The notes under the pieces: model-generated | The model's input: only the letters and a program-made list of their open reading frames with translations | Told to the model about the DNA's origin: nothing | Database searches by the model: none | Part shown: positions 24,360 to 33,212 of the stretch, piece by piece | How the letters are laid out: every line of letters begins with the position of its first letter | Position numbering within the stretch: position 1 is the first letter of the stretch | Program-made: the position numbers and the translations under genes | Origin: Methylomarinum sp965277025 | GTDB lineage: Bacteria; Pseudomonadota; Gammaproteobacteria; Methylococcales; Methylomonadaceae | Assembly: GCA_965277025.1 (NCBI GenBank) | Contig: OZ255706.1 | Location: forward strand, 1 to 64,000 | Reading direction: 5' to 3' | DNA: 64,000 bases

Positions 24360-25160
24360 TCATGTTAATAGCTGAAAAAGCCCGGGAGAAACCAGCCGGT
24401 CGGGTAGGTCTAAAAGCCCGCTTAAAGATTCCGCCTTCACTTGTGGACACATCGCCAGCGCTCTGGCTTTTTCAGATTTGGTTGTCAAATCGACTAATTG
24501 CCACAAATTCTCGTTTGACAGCTTTTTGGACTCCAGTTTGTTCAGTGCTTTTAACAAAATCTTGCTGACTGGTAAATCATACAACGATTCCAGCATGGCC
24601 AATCTGGATTCTGTCATCATGCGCTGATACACGACAAGCCGCAGGGAGAACGGCAACTGTTCCATATTGGCCAACCGCCAGACAGCGAAGATATAAGACA
24701 ATCCGACATGCTGTTGGTCTTGCTGCAAAAATGCCTCAACCTCCGGAATATGCCGCATGGCTTCAAGCGCCAGATATTGCAGCTTAGGACATTGGCCTGC
24801 CAGTAACCGAACATTTTCTGGTATTTCCAGCAATAGCGTCATCAAGGACTGCTGCATTAGCTGATAATCGTCATTGTGCTTGATTGACAAACTAAAAGAC
24901 TGGCCGGTAGATGAGACAAATGAAAGATTATTGGCTAGATTCAAACCCTGTAATAATTGCTCATTGACCTGTCCATTTTGATTAAATAATCGATAAGGCA
25001 GACAGACCCGGCGCAGCGTATCCGTTTCCTCATCATGCCGCCAGCAGCGAAAACCGGATGACCAACGCTCCAGAATATAACACTGATGTTTTTTCAACCG
25101 CAGTGTTATGCTTTTTTGTAGTAATAGTCCAGTATTAGAAAAAGACATACTCTTGTTCAT
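24360..25160 (-). CDS. Hypothetical protein, 266 residues
   Basis: I do not recognise this protein. It is Leu- and Gln-rich, mostly helical in character, and lacks a signal peptide or membrane segment. The first half has strand-like stretches (ITLRLKKHQCYILERW), the second half a helical repeat-like pattern. The last codons lie right at the IS110 border, so the natural C-terminus may have been replaced. A small plus-strand membrane-protein frame starts 27 bp upstream in the other direction. Confidence 0.6.
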   Translation of the reverse strand: MNKSMSFSNTGLLLQKSITLRLKKHQCYILERWSSGFRCWRHDEETDTLRRVCLPYRLFNQNGQVNEQLLQGLNLANNLSFVSSTGQSFSLSIKHNDDYQLMQQSLMTLLLEIPENVRLLAGQCPKLQYLALEAMRHIPEVEAFLQQDQQHVGLSYIFAVWRLANMEQLPFSLRLVVYQRMMTESRLAMLESLYDLPVSKILLKALNKLESKKLSNENLWQLVDLTTKSEKARALAMCPQVKAESLSGLLDLPDRLVSPGLFQLLT

Positions 25161-25186
25161 TCCGCGTCGGACAGTAGGAGATGAAA

Positions 25187-25342
25187 ATGCTTGTGTGGAT
25201 TGTTTACATCGGAGTTTTTATACTCTTGAATGACTTTTTTGGCAACGGTGCGATTGCCTTGTTCTGGACAGTTTTTGTGCTGTTTTTTCACTGGTCGCTG
25301 AAAATGTTGCTCGCCAATCGTAATATTTTTCGATGTTACTGA
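25187..25342 (+). CDS. Small membrane protein, about 51 residues
   Basis: The ATG at 25187 follows AGGAG at the usual distance (an ATG at 25181 is too close to it). The product is almost entirely hydrophobic (LVWIVYIGVFILLNDFF, then LFWTVFVLFFHW), with two membrane segments. A second hydrophobic frame (LLILLGISWLF) begins within the last codons, one base out of phase, and ends at 25386. One indel would join them into a protein of about 68 residues. Function unknown. Confidence 0.4.
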   Translation: MLVWIVYIGVFILLNDFFGNGAIALFWTVFVLFFHWSLKMLLANRNIFRCY

Positions 25343-25393
25343 TTTTATTGGGCATTTCCTGGTTGTTTAGGGAGGATGACGATTAACATCTAA

Positions 25394-25655
25394 TCATTTC
25401 CCAAATAACCAGTTATATATGAGCAATCCTGATCCTATATCACCGATTATGCCTAAACAACCGGATGATTGCTGTTTTGATTCTACCGTATCTTCAAGTT
25501 CATCTGCCAACAAATCAGATGATTGTACTGAATCCTTCAGCTTATCATGCAGCAAATCAAATTCATCCGGCATATCTAATTCCAATTCAATCATCAACTC
25601 AATTACACCACTCTGATTCTCTTTCTCATTGGGATGACAATATAGATCTGTAAAG
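25394..25655 (-). pseudogene. Unknown gene, 5' part removed by IS3
   Basis: The open frame continues into the IS3 element, but only the part from 25655 down is native: about 86 residues, acidic, ending in a hydrophobic tail (GIIGDIGSGLLIYNWLFG). The start is lost. The flanking bases of the IS3 do not form a target duplication, so DNA was also lost or exchanged. I do not recognise the family. Confidence 0.55.
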
Positions 25656-25718
25656 TGGACCCCATTGTCCAGACAAATTATTAGAGAATTTAAGATAGAA
25701 CCCTCATAACAGTCAGGC

Positions 25719-26639
25719 TCAATGGCTCTGGCCCATATTTTCACCCGGCGTCTGCCTGGCAGTGCCGGCATTATATTTATCCACGATTCTAGCGCCACCT
25801 CCCGTGGCGAATTGATAAACCCTGTCTGGCGTTTCATAGCCTAACGACTGATGCGGTCGTTCGCTGTTGTAAAAGGCAAAGTAGTCCGTTAACCCCGCTG
25901 ACAGTGCTTGCAGGTTGCCGTATTGCTTCAAATAAACTTCTTCATATTTCACTGTGCGCCAGAGTCGTTCAACAAAGATATTGTCCAGGGCCCGTCCCCG
26001 GCCATCCATGCTGATGGTCACGCCATGCTGACTCAATACCCCGGTGAAGTCCGCGCTGGTGAACTGTGCGCCCTGGTCGGTATTAAATATCTCCGGTGTG
26101 CCATAGGTCTTGATGGCCTGCTCCAGACAATTTACGCAAAACGCGCTGTCCATGGTATTGGAAAGTTGCCATGCCAATACTTTTCGGCTGTACCAATCCA
26201 TGATGGCCACCAGATAAACAAATCCTTGCGGCAGCCGGATATAGGTGATGTCGGTACTCCAAACCTGGTTGGGGCGTGTCACCTCGACGCCTCTTAACAG
26301 ATAGGGATAGACTTTATGCTCAGGATGCGGCTTACTGGTGTTCGGGCCCGGCGCCATGCCGACCAGCCCCGGTATGCGCATCAGCCGCTGAACCCGTTTG
26401 CGGTTGACCTGATGGTTAAGGCCGCGTAAATACTTTGTCATACGGCGTGAGCCATAAAAAGGATGCCGGGTATATTCTTCGTCGAGCAACCGCAACAGTT
26501 GCTGATCTTCAGCAGACACCGGCTGTTGTTGGCGTTTTTTCTGTTCATGGATTACTGAGCGGGTAACGTTCAATAACTGGCATTGCCGACTTAACGCCAA
26601 CTCATCTTTTTGATCCACCCAGCTTTGACGCGTGATCAT
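25719..26639 (-). CDS. IS3-family transposase OrfB
   Basis: This 306-residue protein has a helix-turn-helix-like start, the HTH_21 region (HPFYGSRRMTKYLRG) and an rve/DDE integrase core: Asp in WSTDITYI, Asp in FNTDQGAQFTS, Glu in FVERLWRTVKYEEVY. It ends with the ERPHQSLGYETP motif typical of IS3. It overlaps orfA by 38 bp. Confidence 0.93.
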   Translation of the reverse strand: MITRQSWVDQKDELALSRQCQLLNVTRSVIHEQKKRQQQPVSAEDQQLLRLLDEEYTRHPFYGSRRMTKYLRGLNHQVNRKRVQRLMRIPGLVGMAPGPNTSKPHPEHKVYPYLLRGVEVTRPNQVWSTDITYIRLPQGFVYLVAIMDWYSRKVLAWQLSNTMDSAFCVNCLEQAIKTYGTPEIFNTDQGAQFTSADFTGVLSQHGVTISMDGRGRALDNIFVERLWRTVKYEEVYLKQYGNLQALSAGLTDYFAFYNSERPHQSLGYETPDRVYQFATGGGARIVDKYNAGTARQTPGENMGQSH

Positions 26640-26955
26640 AGGCTGATCCCGGACTTTTTTTAAGCCAATCCAGTTCCATATTCAACTGCCCGATTTTGGC
26701 GTACAGACGGTCCGGATTGTCTTGCGCCTTCACCGCTTTCGGCCCGCGTTTGCCTTCAAACAGGCTTCCCGCATTGGCCAACAGTTCCTTTTTCCATTGG
26801 CTTACCTGAGATGGATGGACTTCATTCTCTTGAGCAATCTCATTGATCGTTTTGATGTTCTTAACCGCTTCCAGCGCGATTTTGGCCTTTTGCGCCCCGC
26901 TAAAGGTTTTCCGTTTTTTTCGCTCATTTTTTGTACCTCTTTTTTCAATAGTCAT
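26602..26955 (-). CDS. IS3-family OrfA (HTH protein)
   Basis: This 117-residue protein has an N-terminal helix-turn-helix (AKIALEAVKN...EIAQENEVHPSQVSQWKKELL) and a coiled-coil tail (KIGQLNMELDWLKK), as in OrfA proteins of the IS3 family. Near its 3' end a run of seven A residues precedes the switch to the orfB frame. OrfB lies in the +1 (or -2) frame relative to OrfA, not in the more usual -1 frame, so a fusion product would need slippage in the A run. Confidence 0.88.
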   Translation of the reverse strand: MTIEKRGTKNERKKRKTFSGAQKAKIALEAVKNIKTINEIAQENEVHPSQVSQWKKELLANAGSLFEGKRGPKAVKAQDNPDRLYAKIGQLNMELDWLKKSPGSAYDHASKLGGSKR

Positions 26956-26992
26956 AGTTTAAACTATTGTCCGGATTACGGGGTCCACTATA

Positions 26993-27914
26993 GTTTAAGC
27001 CTTCTTCCAGACTGGTTTTTGCTTTCCCAGCCTAGCTTTTCAATTTTCGACACATCCAGCAATTTTCTCGGTGTGCCATCCGGCTTGGATGTATCAAATA
27101 TTATTTCCCCTTGAAAGTCTGTCACTTTTGCAATGGTTTCGACTAATTCTTTGATCGTACAATCTGTTCCTGTTCCTACATTGATATGGGAAAGCATCGG
27201 CTGAGTGACTTGATTATATTTTTCTTTGTCCAGATTCATGACAAAGACAGAGGCCTCGGCCAAGTCATCAACGTAGAGAAATTCTCGCATGGGTTTACCA
27301 CTCCCCCATGCGGTTACTTGGGATTTATTGTTGATTTTGGCTTCATGAAAGCGCCTGATTAAGGCTGGGATAACGTGAGCGTTTTCAGGGTGAAAATTAT
27401 CATTGGGGCCATAAAGATTGGTTGGCATGATACTTCGATAATCCCGGCCATATTGGCGGTTGTAGCTTTCGCACAGTTTAATACCAGCTATTTTGGCAAT
27501 GGCATAGGGTTCATTAGTGTTTTCCAGTGTTCCTGTCAGCAGTGCTTCTTCTTTCATGGGCTGCTGGGCTAATTTTGGATAAATACAGGATGATCCTAAA
27601 AACAGCAGTTTTTGAACATTATTCTGATGAGCGGCATGGATGATATTGGCTTCTATCATCAGGTTTTGGTAGATAAATTCAGCGGGGTAGGTGTTGTTGG
27701 CATGGATGCCGCCGACTTTGGCTGCCGCCAGATACACCTGATCAATTTGGTTGTCGGCAAAAAATTGATTAACCGCTTGTTGGTTGGTCAAATCCAGTTC
27801 GCTTCGGCTGGCGGTGACTAAATGATTACGTTCATCTTTTTGCAGTTGCCGCATGATGGCCGAGCCGACCATGCCATTGTGGCCTGCGATAAAAATTTTG
27901 GTCATATCATCCAT
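26993..27914 (-). pseudogene. fcl: GDP-L-fucose synthase, 3'-truncated copy
   Basis: The product has the short-chain dehydrogenase fold of GDP-4-keto-6-deoxy-mannose epimerase-reductase: GHNGMVGSA nucleotide-binding loop, SSCIYP, and the catalytic YAIAKIAG (Tyr-x3-Lys). A run of five A near 27020 puts the end out of frame (expected SKTSLEEGL, seen SKNQSGRRL). The gene is then cut by IS3 at about 26993. The last 228 bp recur, with the missing 3' end, at 32806-33084. About 300 of roughly 315 residues remain, so activity is doubtful. Confidence 0.85.
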
Positions 27915-27919
27915 GCCTT

Positions 27920-28184
27920 TTACCGTTCTTCATATTCTAATCTAATGCTCTGTTGCCACTGGACAGGGTCAATATTTCTTGAGTTCAACAAACCCGCGAT
28001 TTTTTGAAACCGCTGCTTATTTGCTCTGGTTTTCTTTTTTTTATCTTCGAGATCATCGTCAAAAGGCAATACTAACAGTTCAATATTTTTATCAACGGAG
28101 CAGTTCTTGTTGTAATTTCCTTGCATATTTCGCTAAATTTTCCTGTGTTTCGATTAATATCTCATAACTTTTAAGTGCAGTCAT
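27920..28184 (-). CDS. Hypothetical small protein(s), possibly one frameshifted gene
   Basis: Two short frames overlap: 28184-28092 (30 residues, MTALKSYEILIETQENLAKY) and 28126-27920 (68 residues, basic and acidic blocks, ILDP-like end NIDPVQWQQSIRLEY). Together they look like one helical protein of about 90 residues with a shift near 28095. Alternatively they are a coupled pair. I do not recognise the family. The second frame ends six bases before fcl, so it was probably in the same transcript. Confidence 0.4.
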
Positions 28185-28194
28185 TAAAGCTTGT

Positions 28195-29416
28195 CTCTGT
28201 ACATGACAAAAAATATTAAAAGCTGGCGTAGCTCGTTGAAATGTAATTAAATACCGCATTTTGTTTTAGCGAATATGAATAACGGGACATTACAAATCAA
28301 CGAGCTGACCGTCATATTAACTGAGCACTTTCAATGGAACAAGGCAAGAATCGTTTGTTTTGTGGGTATGTTAATTGCTTTGATGGCAGTTAGCACGGTC
28401 AATCTGGCCCAGCTCGCCGTATTCTTTCCCAGTCGGGCAAAAATTTCCTCACGATATCGACGGATGCAACGATTTTTCAGTGACCATTGGCTGGATTACA
28501 ATGAAGTCGCTCATTTCATCATGAAACTGTTTGGTTTCACTGATCAGGATTACTATCTGACGTTAGACAGGACGAATTGGAAGTGGGGTAAAACCAATAT
28601 TAATCTGCTGGTGCTTGCCGTGGTTTATCGGGGTGCCGCCATTCCGGTGTATTGGTTGCCTTTAAACAAGCGGGGCAACTCTAATACGAAGGAACGTATA
28701 GCGCTGATGAAACGCTTTATTGCGCAGTTTGGCCGACATCACATCAAAGGTCTTTTGGCTGATCGGGAGTTTATTGGAGACGAATGGATGGGCTGGTTGT
28801 TTGAGCAAGAGATTCCCTTTTATATCTGTATTCGCAACAACGCCTGGACAACCAATGCCCAAGGCCAGCGAATACGCGTAGAGCGTTTGTTTTATGGGCT
28901 TAAGCCGGGTAGCACACGACACCTCTCAACAGCGCGCTATTTGGGAAATTGTTCAATTTATCTCAGTGGGTTACGGCTGAGTGATGGTGAGTTATTAATC
29001 ATCGTCTGTCAGCATTTGAACCCTGATGCGATTAAAATTTATGGCTTGCGTTGGGAAATCGAAACGCTTTTCGGCGGTTTAAAAGGACGGGGATTCAAAC
29101 TTGAGGAAACGCGTGTAGTCGGTTATCTTCGGATCAAAAAATTGTTAGTACTTCCCGTTATTGCTTTCTGTTGGTCACATAAAGCAGGCGAATGGAAACA
29201 TGATTGCGAGTTACCAATAAAAACCAAAACACATCAGCGGCTCGCGCAAAGCCTGTTTCGATATGGATTAGATTGTATCCGCTCAACGTTGTTTAATGTC
29301 TTATCTCAATCAAAAAGGATGATTAGAAAAGTGATTGCTCTTTTGCAACCCATACCTTTTGTCACTGGAATACATGAGACTCATTTGTCATAAGTTAATT
29401 TTTGTCATGTACAGAG
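28195..29416 (+). mobile_element. IS4-family element, complete copy B (1222 bp)
   Basis: Same ends and length as copy A (CTCTGTACATGAC to GTCATGTACAGAG), with a handful of base differences. The flanks (AAAGCTTGT left, ACCATAAAT right) give no target duplication. Confidence 0.9.
28275..29393 (+). CDS. IS4-family transposase (copy B)
   Basis: This 372-residue transposase is nearly identical to copy A, with intact DDE and YREK residues. Differences seen include H-to-Q/E changes near residue 17 (TEHF for TDHF), QFGRHH for QSGRHH, and ICIRNNAW for IRIRNNAR. The frame is complete. Confidence 0.93.
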   Translation: MNNGTLQINELTVILTEHFQWNKARIVCFVGMLIALMAVSTVNLAQLAVFFPSRAKISSRYRRMQRFFSDHWLDYNEVAHFIMKLFGFTDQDYYLTLDRTNWKWGKTNINLLVLAVVYRGAAIPVYWLPLNKRGNSNTKERIALMKRFIAQFGRHHIKGLLADREFIGDEWMGWLFEQEIPFYICIRNNAWTTNAQGQRIRVERLFYGLKPGSTRHLSTARYLGNCSIYLSGLRLSDGELLIIVCQHLNPDAIKIYGLRWEIETLFGGLKGRGFKLEETRVVGYLRIKKLLVLPVIAFCWSHKAGEWKHDCELPIKTKTHQRLAQSLFRYGLDCIRSTLFNVLSQSKRMIRKVIALLQPIPFVTGIHETHLS

Positions 29417-29493
29417 ACCATAAATAACAATTAGTTATGTAATCAAATGCCAATTATGGCAACGAAACAATGCGGCCTCCAGGTTGGATTAAA

Positions 29494-29874
29494 TCAACAG
29501 CCTGTTAACTTATTAACCAATGAACAAATTTCATCTGCACCTTTACCCGATAATAATTTTTTTAGTCTATGAGACAGTTCTACTCTACTCTCATATGTTG
29601 CGTTTTTTAATACTGTTTTCAACGCGGACTCCCAGTCTTCGTCATCATATGAAACGGCTCCCAAAGACAAATTATGACAATTGTAATATTCCCAATTTCC
29701 CTGCTGGTCTATTCCTGTTCTAATTAAATAAGTAGGTATTCCTAACCATGCAAGCTCATTTAAGGTCTGTCCAGCAGCAGAAACAGCCACATCGACGGAT
29801 GCCATGATTTCAGCCATTGCCACAGTACCTAACCTCCCATAGATCTGAGAAGTGTTCGCAACTAATTTTTTTGC
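29494..29874 (-). pseudogene. PseG-like/GT-B hydrolase, C-terminal fragment
   Basis: About 126 residues remain of a GT-B-type protein: IMASVDVAVSAAGQTLNELA followed by LGIPTYLIRTGIDQQGN. This resembles the C-terminal, UDP-binding half of PseG (UDP-sugar hydrolase of pseudaminic acid synthesis) and related SpsG proteins. The 5' side is cut by the IS66 end at 29875. The last codons (LTGC-stop) are encoded by the 15-base end of the palindromic element also seen at 2405. Loss of pseG fits the absence of another copy in the cluster at 34640-44006. Confidence 0.5.
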
Positions 29875-29909
29875 GTAACTACTCAGCGTATTTTACCAAA
29901 AGCATCAGG

Positions 29910-31322
29910 TCACTGAGTAAATTCCGGTAATTTCCCCTTAAATACCAGTACCAACGCTTCAGAGGCACTGACATGATGTTTACGACAAGTGGATAGATAT
30001 CCCCGAATACGGCAGAAGGTGATGGCACCCTGCTCACTCCTGAAACACCCCGATATTTTTTGCTGCACCCTGGTCATGCGGATATCATTCTCACCGGGAT
30101 TATTAGTAAATGGCACATCTATTTCTCTCATAAAGCGTAAGACATCATCCGGGTAATTGATCAGCCGTTCCAGTAAGTTTCTGGATTTACTGCGCTTGAG
30201 GCGCCCACGTTTGGGTTTACCGGGCAACGGGGTTGGTGGCGGACATTCAATTTGTGCTTTCTCTAATAAATCTCGATATCGTCGTCGATAACAGGCCGCT
30301 TTTCTTGCTTCAAGCTTCCCCCCTGCATCATCGACGACCTGATTGATCTTTTTTAACCGGGTTTCCATTTCTTTGGCCCACTGCTGTCCATCCTGCTCCC
30401 GGGCACGGGTCAGTTCACGCAGATGATGCGCATTGCACAAGGCATGAGTGAAGGGGGACTTGTAGTAAGGCTTCCAGTGATCGTGGCATAAAATGCCATG
30501 AAAGTCAGGCAGGATGCCAATGACATCCATCGCTTCCTTGCCCCGTTTTACATGGGGAAAATAATGTGTCCATAAATCATTAGAAGCACAATGCAACCAG
30601 TACCTGGCGCCATTGATGTTAATGCCCGTTTCATCGGCATGTACAACAGAAGCTGCCGCCAGTCTTTGCTTGCAAATCGGCTCAAAGGATGCCAGCTTCT
30701 CAAAGGCTGGTTGATTGAAATTAACCAGCGAACCTTCACTGATGGGGATCTGTAATTGATCGGAAAAATAATCCTTGATGCGCTGGCAGGGCAATAATTG
30801 GTACTGCGAAAGATACACGGCGTGCGCCTTGAGTTGGTCACCATATTGCACGGCTTTTGTTACGCCCTCGGGAAAAGGAGCAACAAACCGACGACCTTGT
30901 TCATCGATAAGCCTTTGCGCACGATATTCCGTCACAATCCGTGAAATATCAATATCAAATACCTGCCGGGTTTCAAAGCCATCTGCCGTGTAGCTTCCGG
31001 CTGGCAAGGTACGGCGATCAATCTTGATGGAGATAACGTCATCGGGATCATCGACTTTAACCAGCGTGGTGCCAATATGCCCTTTCTGTCCACCACCTGG
31101 TTTTTTTGATCCGGCCCGTGCTTTCCTTTTACGATCAGGATCACTTGATGGCGGCCTGGAACTGTTACTGCTGTTAAGTCCGAGCCGATGCATCAAGAGC
31201 GTGACCAGCAACAACAATATCTCCAGCGAAGACCGCAGCGCCGGAGATAAATCGGCTTCATCTTCAATCAGCTGCCGGGCATGGGTAATGGCAGCCTCTA
31301 CATCAATGGAATCAATCTTCAA
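29910..31322 (-). CDS. IS66-family transposase TnpC (copy 1)
   Basis: This 470-residue protein has the NSSNSSRPPSSDP linker and the DDE core of IS66: Asp in VVHADETGININ, Asp in ILCHDHWKPYY, Glu in NNPGENDIRM. There is no tnpA/tnpB, as in the single-gene (ISBst12-like) group. The start is uncertain: TTG at 31322 is the first usual codon, but the frame stays open for about 30 codons upstream. Confidence 0.92.
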   Translation of the reverse strand: MKIDSIDVEAAITHARQLIEDEADLSPALRSSLEILLLLVTLLMHRLGLNSSNSSRPPSSDPDRKRKARAGSKKPGGGQKGHIGTTLVKVDDPDDVISIKIDRRTLPAGSYTADGFETRQVFDIDISRIVTEYRAQRLIDEQGRRFVAPFPEGVTKAVQYGDQLKAHAVYLSQYQLLPCQRIKDYFSDQLQIPISEGSLVNFNQPAFEKLASFEPICKQRLAAASVVHADETGININGARYWLHCASNDLWTHYFPHVKRGKEAMDVIGILPDFHGILCHDHWKPYYKSPFTHALCNAHHLRELTRAREQDGQQWAKEMETRLKKINQVVDDAGGKLEARKAACYRRRYRDLLEKAQIECPPPTPLPGKPKRGRLKRSKSRNLLERLINYPDDVLRFMREIDVPFTNNPGENDIRMTRVQQKISGCFRSEQGAITFCRIRGYLSTCRKHHVSASEALVLVFKGKLPEFTQ

Positions 31323-31503
31323 TGAAACGGCCTGTGGGTTTAAGTACAGGACTCTTGTCTCATGGCTTTTGAAATACGAATTTTTGCCTCTGTGTTGCCC
31401 GTCATCGTATTTTAGAAATGCACGGCAGCAGGGCTATCGGGCATTGCTTATAAGGCAACACGCCTCAACTAACGCAGGCTAATACAGTAAACCTCTTGCG
31501 CCA

Positions 31504-32716
31504 CAGGGCCAGCGCATAAAAACTCACCCAAATATCACTTGAGCCCTGAAGTCATCGCTGAGGGCTGCCTTGAAGCGCTTGCGCTTAATGCTCAGGCGCG
31601 ACGGTTCGCGCTTGAGCCAATTGAGCGCCAATTGGCGGATGATAGTGAAGTTGCCCGGTGATTCGCCCTTGCGAATTCGTGACTCGTCTTCACGAAACGT
31701 GACATCCAATACCCAATGCAGGCTGTTCTCCACGCCCCAGTGGGAGCGCACAGCGTTGGCGAAGGTTTCAACACTATCAAGCGTGGTGATGTAGTAGCGA
31801 CGCTCAATGGTTTGTCGTTCGCCGATCTGGCGTTCACACGCCACCATGCCAATGCCCTTGAGTCCTTGCCAGCGCCGGGGCGAAGGCAAGGTGTCCAGAC
31901 AATCAGCCAGGTAGTAGCGGCGCTGTTCAATCCGGCCGTGTCCGACATCGACCTGTTCGTGGTGGCCCAGTAGCGCCTGACCGTCCTCAACACCGCCATC
32001 CACCGCCACGGCAAAGTAATCCACGATCGCTTCATGCAAGGACTTCTGGTTGCCCTTGACCGCCAGGGCGTAATCAGCCCCTTTCTCGACGATCTTGCCA
32101 GCAATCTTTTCCTGGCATCCCATCGCGTCAATGGTCACGATGCAGCCTTTAATTTCCAGCATGGCCAACAGTCGGGGAATGGCGGTAATTTCATTGGACT
32201 TCTCCTGTGTTTTGACCTGACCCAGGGAGAGCCCCGTCTGGCTTGCCCAGGCGCTGACCATGTGGATCGCGCCCATCCTGTCCTCCTGATCAAAGGACCG
32301 GCGCGCCGTTTTGCCGTCAATGGCAACCACTTCCCCCTCGGTCAGTCTGGCGACACTTTGCACCCAGCGACTGAAACAGGCGCTGACTTCCTCGGCCGGC
32401 AACCGTGACATCAGGCGGGCAATGCAGTCGTGCGAGGGGATTCCGTTTTCCAACGCTATCCATTGCCGCAGCCAGTCTTGTTTCTCTTTGCCGAAGGCTT
32501 CTATGGCCTCCCGGCCTTCAGCGCCACTGACCACCGCGCAGATGGTCAGTACGATAATATCCAGCAGTTGATGACGCTTGTGGCGTTCAATTCGCGGGTC
32601 TTCCAGGCTTGAAAAGGCTTCTTGCAGGCTCAGGGACATTTTGATTCCTCATACAGTTTTGCATGAATGATACTGAACTCGCTGTTTTAACAGGATCTTT
32701 TTATGCGCTGGCCCTG
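31504..32716 (-). mobile_element. ISAs1-family element inside IS66 copy 1
   Basis: Terminal repeats CAGGGCCAGCGCATAAAAA (31504) and its inverse (to 32716) are flanked by a perfect 10-bp target duplication TCTTGCGCCA (31494-31503 and 32717-32726). The other IS66 copies show the uninterrupted target. Confidence 0.96.
31524..32639 (-). CDS. ISAs1-family transposase
   Basis: This 371-residue protein has the associated N-terminal domain (FSSLEDPRIERHKRHQLLDI) and a DDE_Tnp_1 core: Asp in VVAIDGKTARRSF, Asp in VTIDAMGCQ, Glu in HWGVENSLHWVLDVTFRED. The frame is intact, and the perfect target duplication suggests a recent, possibly active, element. Confidence 0.95.
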   Translation of the reverse strand: MSLSLQEAFSSLEDPRIERHKRHQLLDIIVLTICAVVSGAEGREAIEAFGKEKQDWLRQWIALENGIPSHDCIARLMSRLPAEEVSACFSRWVQSVARLTEGEVVAIDGKTARRSFDQEDRMGAIHMVSAWASQTGLSLGQVKTQEKSNEITAIPRLLAMLEIKGCIVTIDAMGCQEKIAGKIVEKGADYALAVKGNQKSLHEAIVDYFAVAVDGGVEDGQALLGHHEQVDVGHGRIEQRRYYLADCLDTLPSPRRWQGLKGIGMVACERQIGERQTIERRYYITTLDSVETFANAVRSHWGVENSLHWVLDVTFREDESRIRKGESPGNFTIIRQLALNWLKREPSRLSIKRKRFKAALSDDFRAQVIFG

Positions 32717-32805
32717 TCTTGCGCCAGGTGTTGCCGTTAGAAAATCAAAAATAACGCTAAAATCGTGTCAAGCAGTTTTTTTACTTATTTACGCTGAGTA
32801 GTTAC

Positions 32806-33084
32806 AATATAATCAAGTCACTCAGCCGATGCTTTCCCATATCAATGTAGGAACAGGAACAGATTGTACGATCAAAGAATTAGTCGAAACCATTGCAAAA
32901 GTGACAGACTTTCAAGGGGAAATAATATTTGATACATCCAAGCCGGATGGTACACCGAGAAAATTGCTGGATGTGTCGAAAATTGAAAAGCTAGGCTGGG
33001 AAAGCAAAAACCAGTCTGGAAGAAGGCTTAAACAAAACCTATCAGTGGTTCTTACAACATAACGATAGTTATAGGCATGCATAA
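32806..33084 (+). pseudogene. fcl: GDP-L-fucose synthase, 3' fragment
   Basis: Begins at the IS66 border with AATATAATCAAG and encodes the last 90 or so residues of fcl. The first 228 bp are identical to the end of the copy at 26993-27914, including the same extra A that shifts the frame. With the shift corrected the protein ends TYQWFLQHN... at 33084. It points toward pseB, so fcl originally preceded that gene. Confidence 0.85.
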
Positions 33085-33212
33085 GTTAATGGAAATAAAG
33101 AAGGATACAGGCAGAATCTTATAATGTTTAATCTCTGTACATGACAAAAAATATTAAAAGCTGGCGTAGCTCGTTGAAATGTAATTAAATACCGCATTTT
33201 GTTTTAGCGAAT

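Larger units (their letters stand above)
25656..26987 (-). mobile_element. IS3-family element (1.33 kb)
   Basis: The ends TGGACCCC...TGTCCAGACA (25656) and the inverse TGTCCGGATTACGGGGTCCA (to 26987) form imperfect terminal repeats around two overlapping frames. The neighbours on the two sides (a truncated unknown gene and truncated fcl) share no 3-bp target duplication, indicating a deletion or recombination at this element. Confidence 0.88.
29875..32805 (-). mobile_element. IS66-family element copy 1, carrying a nested ISAs1
   Basis: Ends GTAACTACTCAGCGTA (29875) and the inverse TACGCTGAGTAGTTAC (to 32805) enclose a single-gene IS66 element (about 1.7 kb) plus a 1213-bp ISAs1. The outer 8-bp flanks (TTTTTTGC and AATATAAT) differ, so this copy has taken part in recombination with another IS66 copy. 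Confidence 0.9.

Noticed and set aside
25656..25837. N-terminal 60 residues of the frame starting at 25837
   Set aside because: They are IS3 end sequence read in another phase; only the part left of 25656 is native.
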